A stretch of DNA of 64,000 nucleotides from an uncultured Oscillibacter sp. (GTDB lineage: Bacteria > Bacillota > Clostridia > Oscillospirales > Oscillospiraceae): assembly GCA_910587875.1 (NCBI GenBank), contig CAJUOD010000003.1, positions 1-64,000 on the forward strand. The letters are read 5' to 3'. Position 1 is the stretch's first letter. Every line of letters begins with the position of its first letter. Of this stretch, positions 1-7,887 are shown piece by piece. A program made the position numbers and the translations under genes. The notes under the pieces were generated by a model. That model was not told the DNA's origin. It saw only the letters and a program-made list of their open reading frames with translations, and made no database searches.

Positions 1-143
1 ACGGTGGAAGAGAGAAAACGGGGGCGCGCAGGAGCGTGCCTCCGTTTTTTACGCATGTCTCCAGCCCGCGGCGTGGTGCGGGCGGGGGGTTTGGCAGTTG
101 ATGTAAGGCCCGTCCTCCCGTCCTCGCTGCCGCTAACCTGGCG
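1..143 (-). repeat. Left arm of element I (partial)
   Basis: Minus-oriented arm. It starts inside the GTGCACGGTGGAAGAGAG segment at the window edge and ends at CCGCTAACCTGGCG. It is closely similar to 10160-10305 and 19620-19764. Confidence 0.75.
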
Positions 144-236
144 CTTGCTTCAGAACTGCGGCTACCGGCTTCTCTTTCGGTGCGTGCCATGGCGGCGACG
201 CTTCGCTGGCCGCTATTTCTTTGGTGCCGTCGACCT

Positions 237-537
237 GCGCCAGGGCAGCGGCAGCGGAAAGAGGAGCAAGTCGATTCGACAAGCACCAAACCCCCGCTAA
301 GGCCACGCCGCGGGCAGAAAACATTCGTAAAAAATCGGAAGCACCCCAGCCGCGTCCCCCGTCTCTCGTCCCCCCGCAGAGGCGATACTTCCTTTTCTCT
401 TTTGGACCGTGCACGGCCCGTTTTCTCTTTTCCTTCTGGAAGGAAAAGAGAAAATGGGGGGTGCAATGAACCAGCCATCGCTGGTATCCAGTCCGCCCCG
501 CGCGTCAGCGCCGGAAAAACCCTCCCCCAACGGGAGG
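237..537 (+). repeat. Right arm of element I
   Basis: Plus-oriented arm. The inner end (GCGCCAGGGCAGCGGCAGCG) is a diverged copy of the inner end at 11107. The outer part, with its TTTCTCTTTTCC / GGAAAAGAGAAA hairpin and GGGGGGTGCAATG, is nearly identical to 11300-11410 and 20306-20450. It ends near GCCGGAAAAACCC. Confidence 0.75.
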
Positions 538-559
538 AAAAGAATTTTCCGAATAGCTC

Positions 560-588
560 TTGACCTTCCGGGGAAAATCCTTTAAAAT
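560..588 (+). promoter_or_regulatory. Sigma-A type promoter for the radical SAM gene
   Basis: TTGACC (560-565), a 17-bp spacer and TAAAAT (583-588), just outside the right arm of element I and about 60 bp before the start codon. Confidence 0.55.
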
Positions 589-648
589 AGTAGTCCGTGT
601 ACGGCCTTGGCCGTGCCATTACCACAGACGGAAAGGCGAGACGACGTT

Positions 649-1536
649 ATGAAGCATCCCTACAAGACGCGGGAGGGCGGCGCGACGGTGACGGTTTTCG
701 TCCCCTATGACTGCAAAAACCACTGCCCCTTCTGCATCAATAAAGGCGAGTACGCGGACCTGACCGGCTTCTCCGCCGAGAAAATCCGCGCCAGCATCCG
801 CCGGATGGACGCCATCACGCCCTACTGCGACTTTGTGTTCACCGGCGGCGAGCCCTTTGCCGACCTCCAGGTCCTCCAGTCCATGCTGGACGAGATCCCC
901 ACCACCCACAAGGTCTATATCAACACCACCCTCCCCGTCTCCGAGTTCCAGACGGAGGAGGATATCCTGGCGTTCACGGAGAGAAACAAGCACAAAATCA
1001 CCTGCATCAACGTCTCCCGGCACATGCAGAAATACGTGGTGGAGTCCAACGACGGGCTTCTGGCCCGGCTGCCCGTGCCCTTCCGGGTGAACTGCGTGCT
1101 GTACAAGGACTACCCCGCCCAGGACCTGGTCCCCTACCTGGACCGCTTCAAGAAGGTCCCCGGGGCCTCCATCCAATTCCGGTTCGACTACACCGCCACC
1201 ACGCCGGAGAACCTCTATGAGGAGGAGGGGGACAAGATCCTCCAGGACCTGAAGAAGATCGCCCGGTATACCGGCCTGGACGGCTGCCGCATGCGCTGCG
1301 GCTTCCATTTCGACTACAAGGGCATGGAGCTGACCTACCACAAGACCCTGCCTTACTCCACCATCGTGGAGACGGACCCGGCGGACGGGGTGACCTACGA
1401 CATCCTGTACGACATCCTCATCAAGCAGAACGGGGACATCCACGGGGACTGGGACGGCACGCCCCTGGACGTGGAGGCCTATGAGAAGGTGGTCTTCGAG
1501 CCCTACGACTTGAAGTGGCTGGCGAGGATTGCGTGA
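649..1536 (+). CDS. Radical SAM protein
   Basis: Protein of 295 aa. A CX3CX2C motif (Cys22, Cys26, Cys29; sequence CKNHCPFC) near the N-terminus should hold the [4Fe-4S] cluster that reductively cleaves S-adenosylmethionine. FTGGEPFAD about 40 residues later is the GGE SAM-binding motif. No second cluster-binding cysteine cluster is obvious, so SPASM is unlikely. The start at 649 (MKHPYKTREG) is chosen because the motif spacing fits and a GGAAAGGCGAG site precedes it; an upstream in-frame ATG at 607 lacks a site. It is monocistronic, ended by a hairpin terminator. The substrate cannot be told from sequence. Confidence 0.85.
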   Translation: MKHPYKTREGGATVTVFVPYDCKNHCPFCINKGEYADLTGFSAEKIRASIRRMDAITPYCDFVFTGGEPFADLQVLQSMLDEIPTTHKVYINTTLPVSEFQTEEDILAFTERNKHKITCINVSRHMQKYVVESNDGLLARLPVPFRVNCVLYKDYPAQDLVPYLDRFKKVPGASIQFRFDYTATTPENLYEEEGDKILQDLKKIARYTGLDGCRMRCGFHFDYKGMELTYHKTLPYSTIVETDPADGVTYDILYDILIKQNGDIHGDWDGTPLDVEAYEKVVFEPYDLKWLARIA

Positions 1537-1550
1537 GATGAAATCAGGAA

Positions 1551-1578
1551 AGCGGACGGCTGGGCCGTCCGCTTTTTT
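1551..1578 (+). terminator. Rho-independent terminator after the radical SAM gene
   Basis: GCGGACGGC / GCCGTCCGC stem with a 3-nt loop and a run of six T. Confidence 0.9.
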
Positions 1579-1635
1579 GTTTCCCGCTGCAATATTAATG
1601 CCGTGCCCCCGGAGGACAAAAGCGGCTGGCCCTGC

Positions 1636-1664
1636 TTGCGCTTTTTGGCGGATTTTGTTATAAT
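1636..1664 (+). promoter_or_regulatory. Promoter of small toxin-like peptide
   Basis: TTGCGC (1636-1641), 17-bp spacer, TATAAT (1659-1664), 48 bp before the peptide start. Confidence 0.65.
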
Positions 1665-1711
1665 CTGTCCGCTGCCCCTCCCCATACTGGCAACAGGAAG
1701 GGGGTGAGGAT

Positions 1712-1813
1712 ATGGAACTGCTTATTACATTCTTAGTGTCGGTCGCAGCGGGTATAGCTGCCTACTATATCTGCAAGTGGCTTGACCGACACAGCCACAA
1801 CAAGGAGCAGTAA
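1712..1813 (+). CDS. Small membrane peptide, type I toxin-like (33 aa)
   Basis: 33-residue peptide starting MELLITFLVSVAAG, then a YYICKW turn and a polar, charged tail (DRHSHNKEQ). One hydrophobic helix followed by a charged tail is the plan of Fst/TxpA/holin-like type I toxins. A strong GGAAGGGGGTGAGGAT site lies directly upstream. It is followed by a hairpin terminator, and an opposing promoter sits at 1913-1942. A 14-bp direct repeat (TGAGGATATGGAAC) occurs at the toxin SD/start (1705-1718) and again at the 5' end of the predicted antisense RNA (1875-1888). The antisense RNA could therefore pair with the toxin initiation site, as in the Fst par system. Toxicity is inferred. Confidence 0.75.
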   Translation: MELLITFLVSVAAGIAAYYICKWLDRHSHNKEQ

Positions 1814-1832
1814 GCCCGCCCCAGCAGGGTTT

Positions 1833-1873
1833 GACCCCCGGAGAGTGCCTATCTCTCCGGGGGTCCGCCTTTT
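1833..1873 (+). terminator. Terminator of the type I-like toxin RNA
   Basis: GACCCCCGGAGAG / CTCTCCGGGGGTC stem followed by CGCCTTTT. It lies between the two convergent transcription units. Confidence 0.8.
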
Positions 1874-1906
1874 GTGAGGATATGGAACCTCATCACATTC
1901 TTAGCT
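1833..1906 (-). ncRNA. Predicted antisense RNA antitoxin of the 1.7-kb locus
   Basis: The opposing promoter at 1913-1942 would give a short minus-strand RNA starting near 1906. Its 5' end is the complement of TGAGGATATGGAAC and ACATTCTTAG, both repeated around the toxin start codon (1705-1736). It then runs into the shared hairpin. The 3' end is not defined by a U tract on this strand. Confidence 0.55.
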
Positions 1907-1912
1907 ATGCTT

Positions 1913-1942
1913 ATTATAGCACAGCCGCCTTATTCTATGCAA
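1913..1942 (-). promoter_or_regulatory. Antisense RNA promoter
   Basis: On the minus strand: TTGCAT (1937-1942), 18-bp spacer, TATAAT (1913-1918), facing the toxin gene. Confidence 0.6.
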
Positions 1943-2098
1943 GAGGGAAAAATGTTATTTTGGTCCGCCCTGCCCTCTCGTCCCCCCTTTTTCTTCCAAT
2001 CTTTCCAAAACCCCTTGACGGGAGGCGGCGGGTGGGCTATTCTTATTTTATACAAATACCACATCCGGATCATCGCGCAACGCGGAGGAGGGCTTCCC

Positions 2099-3064
2099 TT
2101 GAAAAAGATCATCTCGACATTCCTGGCGGCGCTGCTGTGCCTGAGCCTGAGCGCGCCCGCGGCCATGGCCTACTACGGCCCCTTTGACGGGCGGACTGCC
2201 GTTTCCTCGAACCTGTGGACCGGCATGGCCCTGGGCCTGAACAACTTCCGGCGGACCCGGGACTACTACCCCGGGGCCTTCCCCGACGTGCCCTCCGGAG
2301 CCTGGTACGAGGAGGGCGTGCGGACCCTCTACGAGCGGGGCCTGGCGGCGGGCGGACAGCGCTTTGACCCCAAGGGCCAGGTGACCCTGGGCGAGGTGGT
2401 GTCCATGGCGGTGCTGATCCACCGGACCTATAACGGCTGGTCCATGCCGGAGGGCATGAGCGGGCTCCAGTACGCCCTGAACACCGGCATCGTCACCGCC
2501 GACCAATACGACGACTACACGGCTCCCGCCACCCGGCGGAGCTTCGCGGCCATCATGGCCAACGCCCTGCCCACGGAGGCGCTGCGGGGCATCAACATCG
2601 TCATGGACGGGGCCATCCCCGACGTGCCCATGACCGACCCCGGCGCCAAGGGCATCTACCGCCTCTACCGGGCGGGCGTCCTGGTGGGCGGGGACGTCTG
2701 GGGCACCTTCTACCCCAACGGCCTGATCACCCGGGGCGCGGCGGCGGTCATCACCGCCCGGATGGTGGACCCGACCCTGCGCCGGGGCACCACGCTGACG
2801 GATCAGGGATCCTACCGGGTCTATCTGGACCGGACCTCCATGCTGCTGGTCCCCGGACAGGTGGACCGGCTCACCGCCGTGGTCTATCCCGTCAACAACA
2901 TGATGGAACAGAGGGTCACCTGGTCTTCCTCCGAGCCCCGGACCGCCGTGGTGGACCAGTACGGGACCGTCACCGCCATCCAGCCGGGCACGGCCATCAT
3001 CATCGCCTCCACGCCCTCGGGCACCATGGCCACCTGCTCCCTGCGGGTGGTGGACTGGCGGTGA
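2099..3064 (+). CDS. Secreted SLH / Ig-like (BIG2) protein
   Basis: The 321-aa protein starts at a TTG preceded by GGAGGAGGG. This start gives a clean Sec signal peptide (KKIISTFLAALL..., cleavage after APAAMA); the reading frame upstream has no such site. Residues about 55-235 carry SLH-like repeats (FPDV...W, GVRTLYERGL, later GIYRLYRAGVLVGG and ITRGAAAVITARM). The C-terminal 80 residues (LLVPGQVDRLTAVVYP...VTWSSSEP) match bacterial Ig-like group 2 domains. SLH domains bind pyruvylated secondary wall polymer, so this protein is probably displayed on the surface. The SLH repeats are diverged. The ligand is unknown. Confidence 0.8.
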   Translation: MKKIISTFLAALLCLSLSAPAAMAYYGPFDGRTAVSSNLWTGMALGLNNFRRTRDYYPGAFPDVPSGAWYEEGVRTLYERGLAAGGQRFDPKGQVTLGEVVSMAVLIHRTYNGWSMPEGMSGLQYALNTGIVTADQYDDYTAPATRRSFAAIMANALPTEALRGINIVMDGAIPDVPMTDPGAKGIYRLYRAGVLVGGDVWGTFYPNGLITRGAAAVITARMVDPTLRRGTTLTDQGSYRVYLDRTSMLLVPGQVDRLTAVVYPVNNMMEQRVTWSSSEPRTAVVDQYGTVTAIQPGTAIIIASTPSGTMATCSLRVVDWR

Positions 3065-3141
3065 AAATTTGAGCGCCGGGCGAAACCTTCTCCCTCCCTT
3101 TGCCGTCTATATGGGCAGAGGATGAAAAGGAGGACTGCCCT

Positions 3142-4374
3142 ATGAAAACGCTGAGACGCGTGGTTACCCTGCTCCTGGCCCTGCTGTGCCTCGCCGGATG
3201 CGGCGGGAACGGGACCCGGAGCCTGACCAAGCAGGTGAATCTCGCCGGGGCGGCGGGCATGGAGGAGGGGGACGCCTCCGCCCTGGCGGGATTTTCCGTA
3301 GAACTTCTGAAAGAGATCTGGAAGGGCGGGAACGCCCTGGTGTCCCCCTTGTCGGTCCTCTCCGCCCTGGGGATGACCGCCAATGGGGCCCGGGGCGAGA
3401 CGCTGGAACAGATGGAGGCCGTGCTGGGCCTCCCCGCGGAGCGGCTGAACGCCGCCCTTGCCGCCTGGACGGCGGCCCTGCCCAAGGAAAAGGACTGCCG
3501 GGTGGACCTGGCGAACTCCATTTGGATCCGGGACGACGGGAGCTTCGAGGCCGACGAGGATTTTCTGGAGACCGCCGCGAAGTGGTATCAGGCGGAGGCC
3601 TTCGCCTCCCCGTTCGACGCCGCCGCCGTCCGGGACATCAACGGCTGGGTGGACAAGCGCACCCACGGGATGATCCCCGAAATCCTGAGCGAGCTCCAGG
3701 ATTCCACCATGATGGTCCTGATCAACGCCCTGGCTCTGGAGGCGGAGTGGGAGGAAATCTATGAGGATATCCAGGTCTGGGAGGACCGGATTTTCACCAC
3801 AGAGGACGGCGCGGAGCAGCCCGTGACGCTGATGTACTCCTCCGAGGGGCGCTACCTGAAAGACGAGGGAGCCCAGGGCTTCCTGAAATTCTACAAGGGC
3901 GGGCGCTGGACCTTCGCCGCCCTGCTGCCCGACGAGGGCGTGAGGCTGGAGGACTATCTGGACTCCCTCACCGGGGAGCGGCTTTACGCCCTGCTCTCGG
4001 AGGCGGAGGCGCGGAAGGTCTACGCCGCCATCCCCAAGTTCAAGAGCGCGTACGGAGCAGAGCTGAACGACGCTTTGAAAGCCCTGGGCATGACCGACGC
4101 CTTCGACATGGTCCGGGCGGACCTGTCCGGCCTGGGGAACTCTCCCCTGGGGCCGCTGTTCATCAGCCGGGTGCTCCATAAGACCTATATCTCCGTGGAC
4201 GAGAAGGGCACCCAGGCCGGGGCCGCCACGGCGGTGGTAGCGGAGGCCGGGGCCGACGGGCCGGGACCCGACACCACGCCGGTGGTGCATCTGGACCGGC
4301 CGTTCCTCTATATGCTGGTGGACACGGAGACGAACCTGCCCGCCTTTATCGGCGTGGTGACAACGATGGAATAA
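3142..4374 (+). CDS. Serpin-family lipoprotein (serine protease inhibitor)
   Basis: 410 aa. The N-terminal lipoprotein signal has an LAGC lipobox, so it should be acylated and held on the outer membrane face. The serpin fold is plain: NALVSPLSVLSALGMTANGA, a conserved ISRVLHKTYISVDEKG strand, and the C-terminal FLYMLVD...PAFIGVV. The hinge reads EKGTQAGAATAVV, matching the small-residue P17-P8 hinge of inhibitory serpins, so inhibition rather than a non-inhibitory role is likely. Gut bacterial serpins (siropins, miropin, the bifidobacterial serpin) inhibit host or microbial proteases. The start at ATG 3142 follows AAGGAGG. The protease target is inferred only. Confidence 0.93.
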   Translation: MKTLRRVVTLLLALLCLAGCGGNGTRSLTKQVNLAGAAGMEEGDASALAGFSVELLKEIWKGGNALVSPLSVLSALGMTANGARGETLEQMEAVLGLPAERLNAALAAWTAALPKEKDCRVDLANSIWIRDDGSFEADEDFLETAAKWYQAEAFASPFDAAAVRDINGWVDKRTHGMIPEILSELQDSTMMVLINALALEAEWEEIYEDIQVWEDRIFTTEDGAEQPVTLMYSSEGRYLKDEGAQGFLKFYKGGRWTFAALLPDEGVRLEDYLDSLTGERLYALLSEAEARKVYAAIPKFKSAYGAELNDALKALGMTDAFDMVRADLSGLGNSPLGPLFISRVLHKTYISVDEKGTQAGAATAVVAEAGADGPGPDTTPVVHLDRPFLYMLVDTETNLPAFIGVVTTME

Positions 4375-4378
4375 CGAA

Positions 4379-4407
4379 AGCGGACGGCTCAGCCGTCCGC
4401 TTTTTTC
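4379..4407 (+). terminator. Terminator after the serpin gene
   Basis: GCGGACGGC / GCCGTCCGC stem with six T, nearly the same stem as the terminator at 1551. Confidence 0.9.
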
Positions 4408-4464
4408 GATTCCGGGCCCGCCGCCTCCCCGCTCCCGGCGGAGGCTCACAAGCTCCGGCACCGT

Positions 4465-6039
4465 TCATTCGTTCAGCTTTACAACCACCGAACCCTCTAT
4501 GACCTGAACGCTGCCCGCCTCCGGATACAGGGGCATGCCCTGGACTTGTTCCGTGGCGGCGAAATTCCGGGCCGTCTCGCTGTCCCCGGTGAAAACCGGG
4601 TCCGTGAAGCCCAGGTAGAAGCGCAGGAAATTCCGGTAGGTAAAATAGGTGCGCAGATTGCCCATGTCAAAAATACCCACCAGCCAGGCGGTGTCTGCCT
4701 CCGGCGTGGGCCGCAGCGCGTCCTCTCGGATATTACTGCCCACCAGCACAACGTCCATCCCCTGCCGGTAGCCCTCGCAGGACTCGATCCGCTCCAGCAG
4801 GCGGTTGGAGTAGGCGGCGCACTGGCGCATCCCCAGGTCCGCCTTCATGTAGGCGTTGTTGGCGGTGACGGCGTAGGAATAGCTGGTCAGGGCCATGGTC
4901 AGAAGCACCACCCAGCTCACAGCCGCGTGGAGCGTCCGGTCCCTCTGGAATTCAGGCAGGGCATACTCCATCAGGGCGATGGGGGCGATGAGGATATACA
5001 CCAGCCCATAGAGCATGTGGATGTGAATATAGCCGTTTGGAACCATGACGTAGATCAGGGCTCCCGCCAGAGGGTACACCGCCGCCAGCGCCGCGGCCAG
5101 CGCCGTCCGGGCCGGCCCCAGCCGGCGGCGCAGGAGCAGCATGGCGCCAATGGCAAGGCAGCCCAGCCCCGTGAGCAGGAAGGCGTATTTCAGGAAATCA
5201 AACTGGCAGTTCCAGTCGTTTTTCAGGAAGAAATCGACATGCTTGCGGTAGCTGGACGCAATCAGCCGGGGCAGGTCCGCCAGGGAAATCTTCCCCATGT
5301 CGGAGATGCCTTCGTAATCCGTGAGGGGGAGCCCGGTACGGAAGGTCGTCAGGCGCACGGAGAGCATATAGGCCGCCAGAGCGGCCAGCAGCGTGGCCAG
5401 CAGCCGCAGACCCTTCAAAAAGAGCTCTCGGAAGGAGCGCTCCCCGTCCAGGGTCTCCAGCAGCAGCGCTCCCACCATCAGCACCGCCGCCACCGGAAGA
5501 TAGCTCTGGTAAATGCTCAGGGATAGCGTGATGAGGACTACGGCCAGAACACTGCCCCGCCAGCCCCATTTTACCGCCGCGTATGCGCCGGAGACCGCCA
5601 TCAGCAGACTGAGGAAATAGGCGTCCGCAGAGAACATATAGCCGAAGGTGGCAGTCACTGTGGGGAAGGAGACTACCAGCGCCGCCGTGAGGATACAGCC
5701 CGCCGGGCGTCGGATGCGCAGCAGGGAAACGGTCACGCAGGCCACTCCCGCCAGACACAGGACGCTGAGCACGCCGATCAGCCAGGGAACGCTGACATTT
5801 CCATCCAGGCGCAAAACCGGCGGGAGCAGCCAGCGGCCGGAGGCCGTGCCGTAATCCGCGTAAAACATCTGGTTCAGATCGTCGTGGTTGGTGAATTTGT
5901 TGGCGAACATGTACAGGTGCACCAGAAGGCCCAGCACAAAGGCGGAGGAAAACGTCAGCCGGATATAGCCCGGAACACACCTCCAGAGTCCGGTCAGGCA
6001 CTCGTTGGGCTCCCTTAGCGCTAGCGTTCTTTTCTTCAT
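4465..6039 (-). CDS. GtrII-type membrane glucosyltransferase
   Basis: 524-aa polytopic membrane protein of the GtrII (Glucos_trans_II) type. A first helix near residues 27-50 is followed by an FTNHDD motif in the first extracytoplasmic loop, where catalytic acidic residues of polyprenol-linked glycosyltransferases lie. About ten further hydrophobic segments and a soluble C-terminal region follow. It would transfer a sugar from polyprenyl phosphate to a surface glycan outside the cell. Its ATG overlaps the gtrB stop (ATGA), so gtrA, gtrB and this gene form one minus-strand operon. The acceptor in this Gram-positive cell (wall polymer or capsule) is unknown. Confidence 0.82.
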   Translation of the reverse strand: MKKRTLALREPNECLTGLWRCVPGYIRLTFSSAFVLGLLVHLYMFANKFTNHDDLNQMFYADYGTASGRWLLPPVLRLDGNVSVPWLIGVLSVLCLAGVACVTVSLLRIRRPAGCILTAALVVSFPTVTATFGYMFSADAYFLSLLMAVSGAYAAVKWGWRGSVLAVVLITLSLSIYQSYLPVAAVLMVGALLLETLDGERSFRELFLKGLRLLATLLAALAAYMLSVRLTTFRTGLPLTDYEGISDMGKISLADLPRLIASSYRKHVDFFLKNDWNCQFDFLKYAFLLTGLGCLAIGAMLLLRRRLGPARTALAAALAAVYPLAGALIYVMVPNGYIHIHMLYGLVYILIAPIALMEYALPEFQRDRTLHAAVSWVVLLTMALTSYSYAVTANNAYMKADLGMRQCAAYSNRLLERIESCEGYRQGMDVVLVGSNIREDALRPTPEADTAWLVGIFDMGNLRTYFTYRNFLRFYLGFTDPVFTGDSETARNFAATEQVQGMPLYPEAGSVQVIEGSVVVKLNE

Positions 6040-6969
6040 AGCTTGTCCGTCTTCTCCTTTCCGCAGACCTGCCGTACCAGATAGCGGGGCCGGGCCTTGA
6101 TCTCCGTGAAAATCTCAGCGATATAATAGCCGATGATGCCCAGGCTGATCATCAAAATACTTCCGATGAGCAGCAATACCATGATGACCGTGGTGAACCC
6201 GTCCGCCGCGCTGCCCAGAGCCCACCGCACCAGGGTCTGGATGCCCAGCACAATGGAGAAGATCAGGGTCAGCACGCCGAACACGGTCACCGCCTGCATG
6301 GGGGCGGAGGAGTAGGCGGCGATATTGGAAAAGGCGTAGCGGAACAAAGAGGCCGTGGACCAGTGGGAGGTCCCCTCCGTCCGTTCGGCCACGCGAAACT
6401 CCACATTCGTGGAGCGGAAGCCCACCCAGCCCACCAGGGCCCGGAAAAAGGTCCGGTGCTCCTCCAGGCCCAGCAGGGCGTCCACCACCCGGCGGTCCAT
6501 GAGCTTGAAGTCAGAGGCCCGGGCCATGTCGATCCGGGCGGCCCTGCTCATGATCTTATAGAATGTGTTGGCCGCGAAGGTGTGGAGCCCGCTCTCCCGG
6601 CCCCGGTCAGCCTTCACGCCGTTGACCACCTCCCAGCCCTGCTGCCAGAGGGCATACATCTCCGGCAGAATCTCCGGCGGGTGCTGGAGGTCGCAGTCGA
6701 TGACCGCGCAGCAGTCCCCTGCGGCGGCTGCCATTCCGGCGAAGATCGCCGCCTCCTTCCCGAAATTCCGGGAAAAGCTGAGTCCCTGCACATACGACGC
6801 CTTTTCAGAGGCCCTGTTGATTTCCTCCCAGGTTTTGTCAGAGGAGCCGTCGTCCACAAAAATCAGCTCACAGGGGATGCCCGCGCCCCCCCAGGACGCT
6901 TCCCAGGCGGTCCGCCGCCAGAGCGATGAGCTTTTCCTCATTATAAGCAGGAATCACCACGGAAAGCAT
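6036..6969 (-). pseudogene. GtrB-type polyprenyl-phosphate glycosyltransferase, frameshifted at a G7 tract
   Basis: The product is a GT2 enzyme loading sugar onto polyprenyl phosphate. The N-terminus MLSVVIPAYNEEKLI begins at 6969, three bases after gtrA, with a GAAGGGGG site. The rest (CELIFVDDGSSDKTW, then DCDLQHPPE, then two C-terminal membrane helices) is read in another frame. The frames meet at a run of seven G on the coding strand (6886-6892). With six G the two parts join as ...LGSVLGGAGIPCELIF; with seven, the first frame stops after about 33 residues. Everything else is intact at the family's usual length of about 310 aa. It may be a phase-variable tract, a recent mutation or a sequencing error. 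Confidence 0.8.
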
Positions 6970-6972
6970 GGC

Positions 6973-7386
6973 CTATGCCCCCTTCTTTCGTTTGAATACC
7001 AGCAGGCCGGTCCAGTAATTGACGACGACCACCACCACCGCCGCCAGCAGCTTGGCGGCCAGCTCGTTGACGGACAGCAGATCGACCATCAGCAAAAGCA
7101 GCGCCGTCTCCAGGCCCAGGGAAAACAGCCTGGACAGGACAAACTCGCCGGCCTCTCTCCAGCCCCGGCGGCCGGTGGAGCGGTACACCCACCTGCCGCT
7201 GGCGAGATAGGAGAAGGCCACCGCCGCCGTCCAAGCAATTCCGTTGCCGGCGATATAGTAAAGGCCGGCGATCGCGGTCAGCAGGACATAGACCGCGTAG
7301 TTGACAAGCGTCGTCATACCGCCCACAACGAGATAGGCCAGCTGCTCCGCATGCGCGGTCAGAAAAGCGTGGATTCTTTTAGTCAT
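6973..7386 (-). CDS. gtrA: GtrA-family flippase
   Basis: 137-aa protein with four hydrophobic segments typical of GtrA: LAYLVVGGMTTLVNYAVY near the N-terminus and a C-terminal VVVVVNYWTGLLVFKRKK. GtrA-type proteins flip polyprenyl-phosphate-linked glucose across the membrane. It is the first gene of a gtrA-gtrB-gtrII set, the arrangement known from phage serotype-conversion cassettes, but no phage genes lie nearby. The gene is divergent from the hicB-like gene on its 5' side, with only about 35 bp between them. Confidence 0.85.
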   Translation of the reverse strand: MTKRIHAFLTAHAEQLAYLVVGGMTTLVNYAVYVLLTAIAGLYYIAGNGIAWTAAVAFSYLASGRWVYRSTGRRGWREAGEFVLSRLFSLGLETALLLLMVDLLSVNELAAKLLAAVVVVVVNYWTGLLVFKRKKGA

Positions 7387-7421
7387 GGGCGTCCTCCGGC
7401 GCTGCAGAAACCTCTATTATC

Positions 7422-7793
7422 TTGACTCCCGCTGACACGGGTTATATGGTAACCGTGCCGGATCTCCAGATCAACACGGAAGGGACCGACATTGCCGACG
7501 CGATTGAAATGGCGGAGGACGCCATTGGCCTATGGGGAATCGCCGCCCAGGACATGGGGAAGGAAATTCCTGCCCCAACCGCAGAATCGGTCCGATGCAG
7601 GGAAGGCGAGATTGCCGCCTTTGCCGTTGTGGATTTCGAGGCTTATCGCTGGGCAAATGATCTGCGGACGATACGAAAAAACGTTACGCTGCCAAGCTAT
7701 TTGAACGATATGGCTGAAAGAGCAGGGCTTAACTTTTCGCGTGTCTTACAGGATGCTTTGAAGGAAAAACTCCAAGTGCATGGAAGCCCTTGA
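7422..7793 (+). CDS. HicB-like antitoxin, orphan and apparently 5'-truncated
   Basis: The 123-aa product matches the HicB plan: an N-terminal partial RNase-H-like domain (TPADTGYMVTVPDL, AIEMAEDAIGLWG) and a C-terminal ribbon-helix-helix (KNVTLPSYLNDMAERAG). Full-length HicB proteins have about eight more residues (roughly MKYxYPAIF) before TPAD. Here the upstream frame has no ATG and runs into the gtrA 5' side, so the only usable start is TTG at 7422 with no clear ribosome site. No hicA lies next to it. It is either a stand-alone regulator or the remnant of a hicAB pair broken by rearrangement. Confidence 0.7.
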   Translation: MTPADTGYMVTVPDLQINTEGTDIADAIEMAEDAIGLWGIAAQDMGKEIPAPTAESVRCREGEIAAFAVVDFEAYRWANDLRTIRKNVTLPSYLNDMAERAGLNFSRVLQDALKEKLQVHGSP

Positions 7794-7837
7794 TGAACAC
7801 TTGCCTCCGGAGGCGCGAAGAACTGAACAGAAGAGAA

Positions 7838-7863
7838 CGCCCGGAATCAAGAGATTCCGGGCG
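7838..7863 (-). terminator. Terminator after trxA
   Basis: CGCCCGGAATC / GATTCCGGGCG stem with a 4-nt loop, followed on the minus strand by TTCTCTTCTG. It lies 25 bp past the trxA stop. Confidence 0.6.
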
Positions 7864-7887
7864 CTTGTTCTGTTCTCAGAACGGTTG

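Larger units (their letters stand above)
1..537. mobile_element. Inverted-repeat element I (empty form, left end cut by window)
   Basis: Two arms in opposite orientation (1-143 and 237-537) are separated by only about 93 bp with no credible gene. Both arms match the arms of the elements at 10.06-11.43 kb and 19.52-20.45 kb. The outer half of the arm carries a run ending in GGGGGGTGCAATG followed by an ACCAGCCATCGCTGGT-like dyad. The inner half ends in a CGCCAGG.TAGCGGCAGCG-type sequence. This copy looks like the element without its cargo. No transposase is visible, so mobility is inferred from dispersal only. Confidence 0.7.

Noticed and set aside
619..1443. Long open frame antisense to the radical SAM gene, and many similar long antisense frames
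   Set aside because: High GC makes long shadow frames on the opposite strand; they lack ribosome sites and recognisable domains, while the real genes carry clear motifs.
1874..2187. Longer upstream start (1874) for the SLH/Ig-like protein
   Set aside because: It would begin inside the antisense repeat of the type I locus and bury the signal peptide; TTG at 2099 with GGAGGAGGG fits better.
4465..7386. gtr cassette as part of a prophage
   Set aside because: No integrase, capsid, tail or lysis genes nearby; the cassette is flanked by ordinary chromosomal genes.
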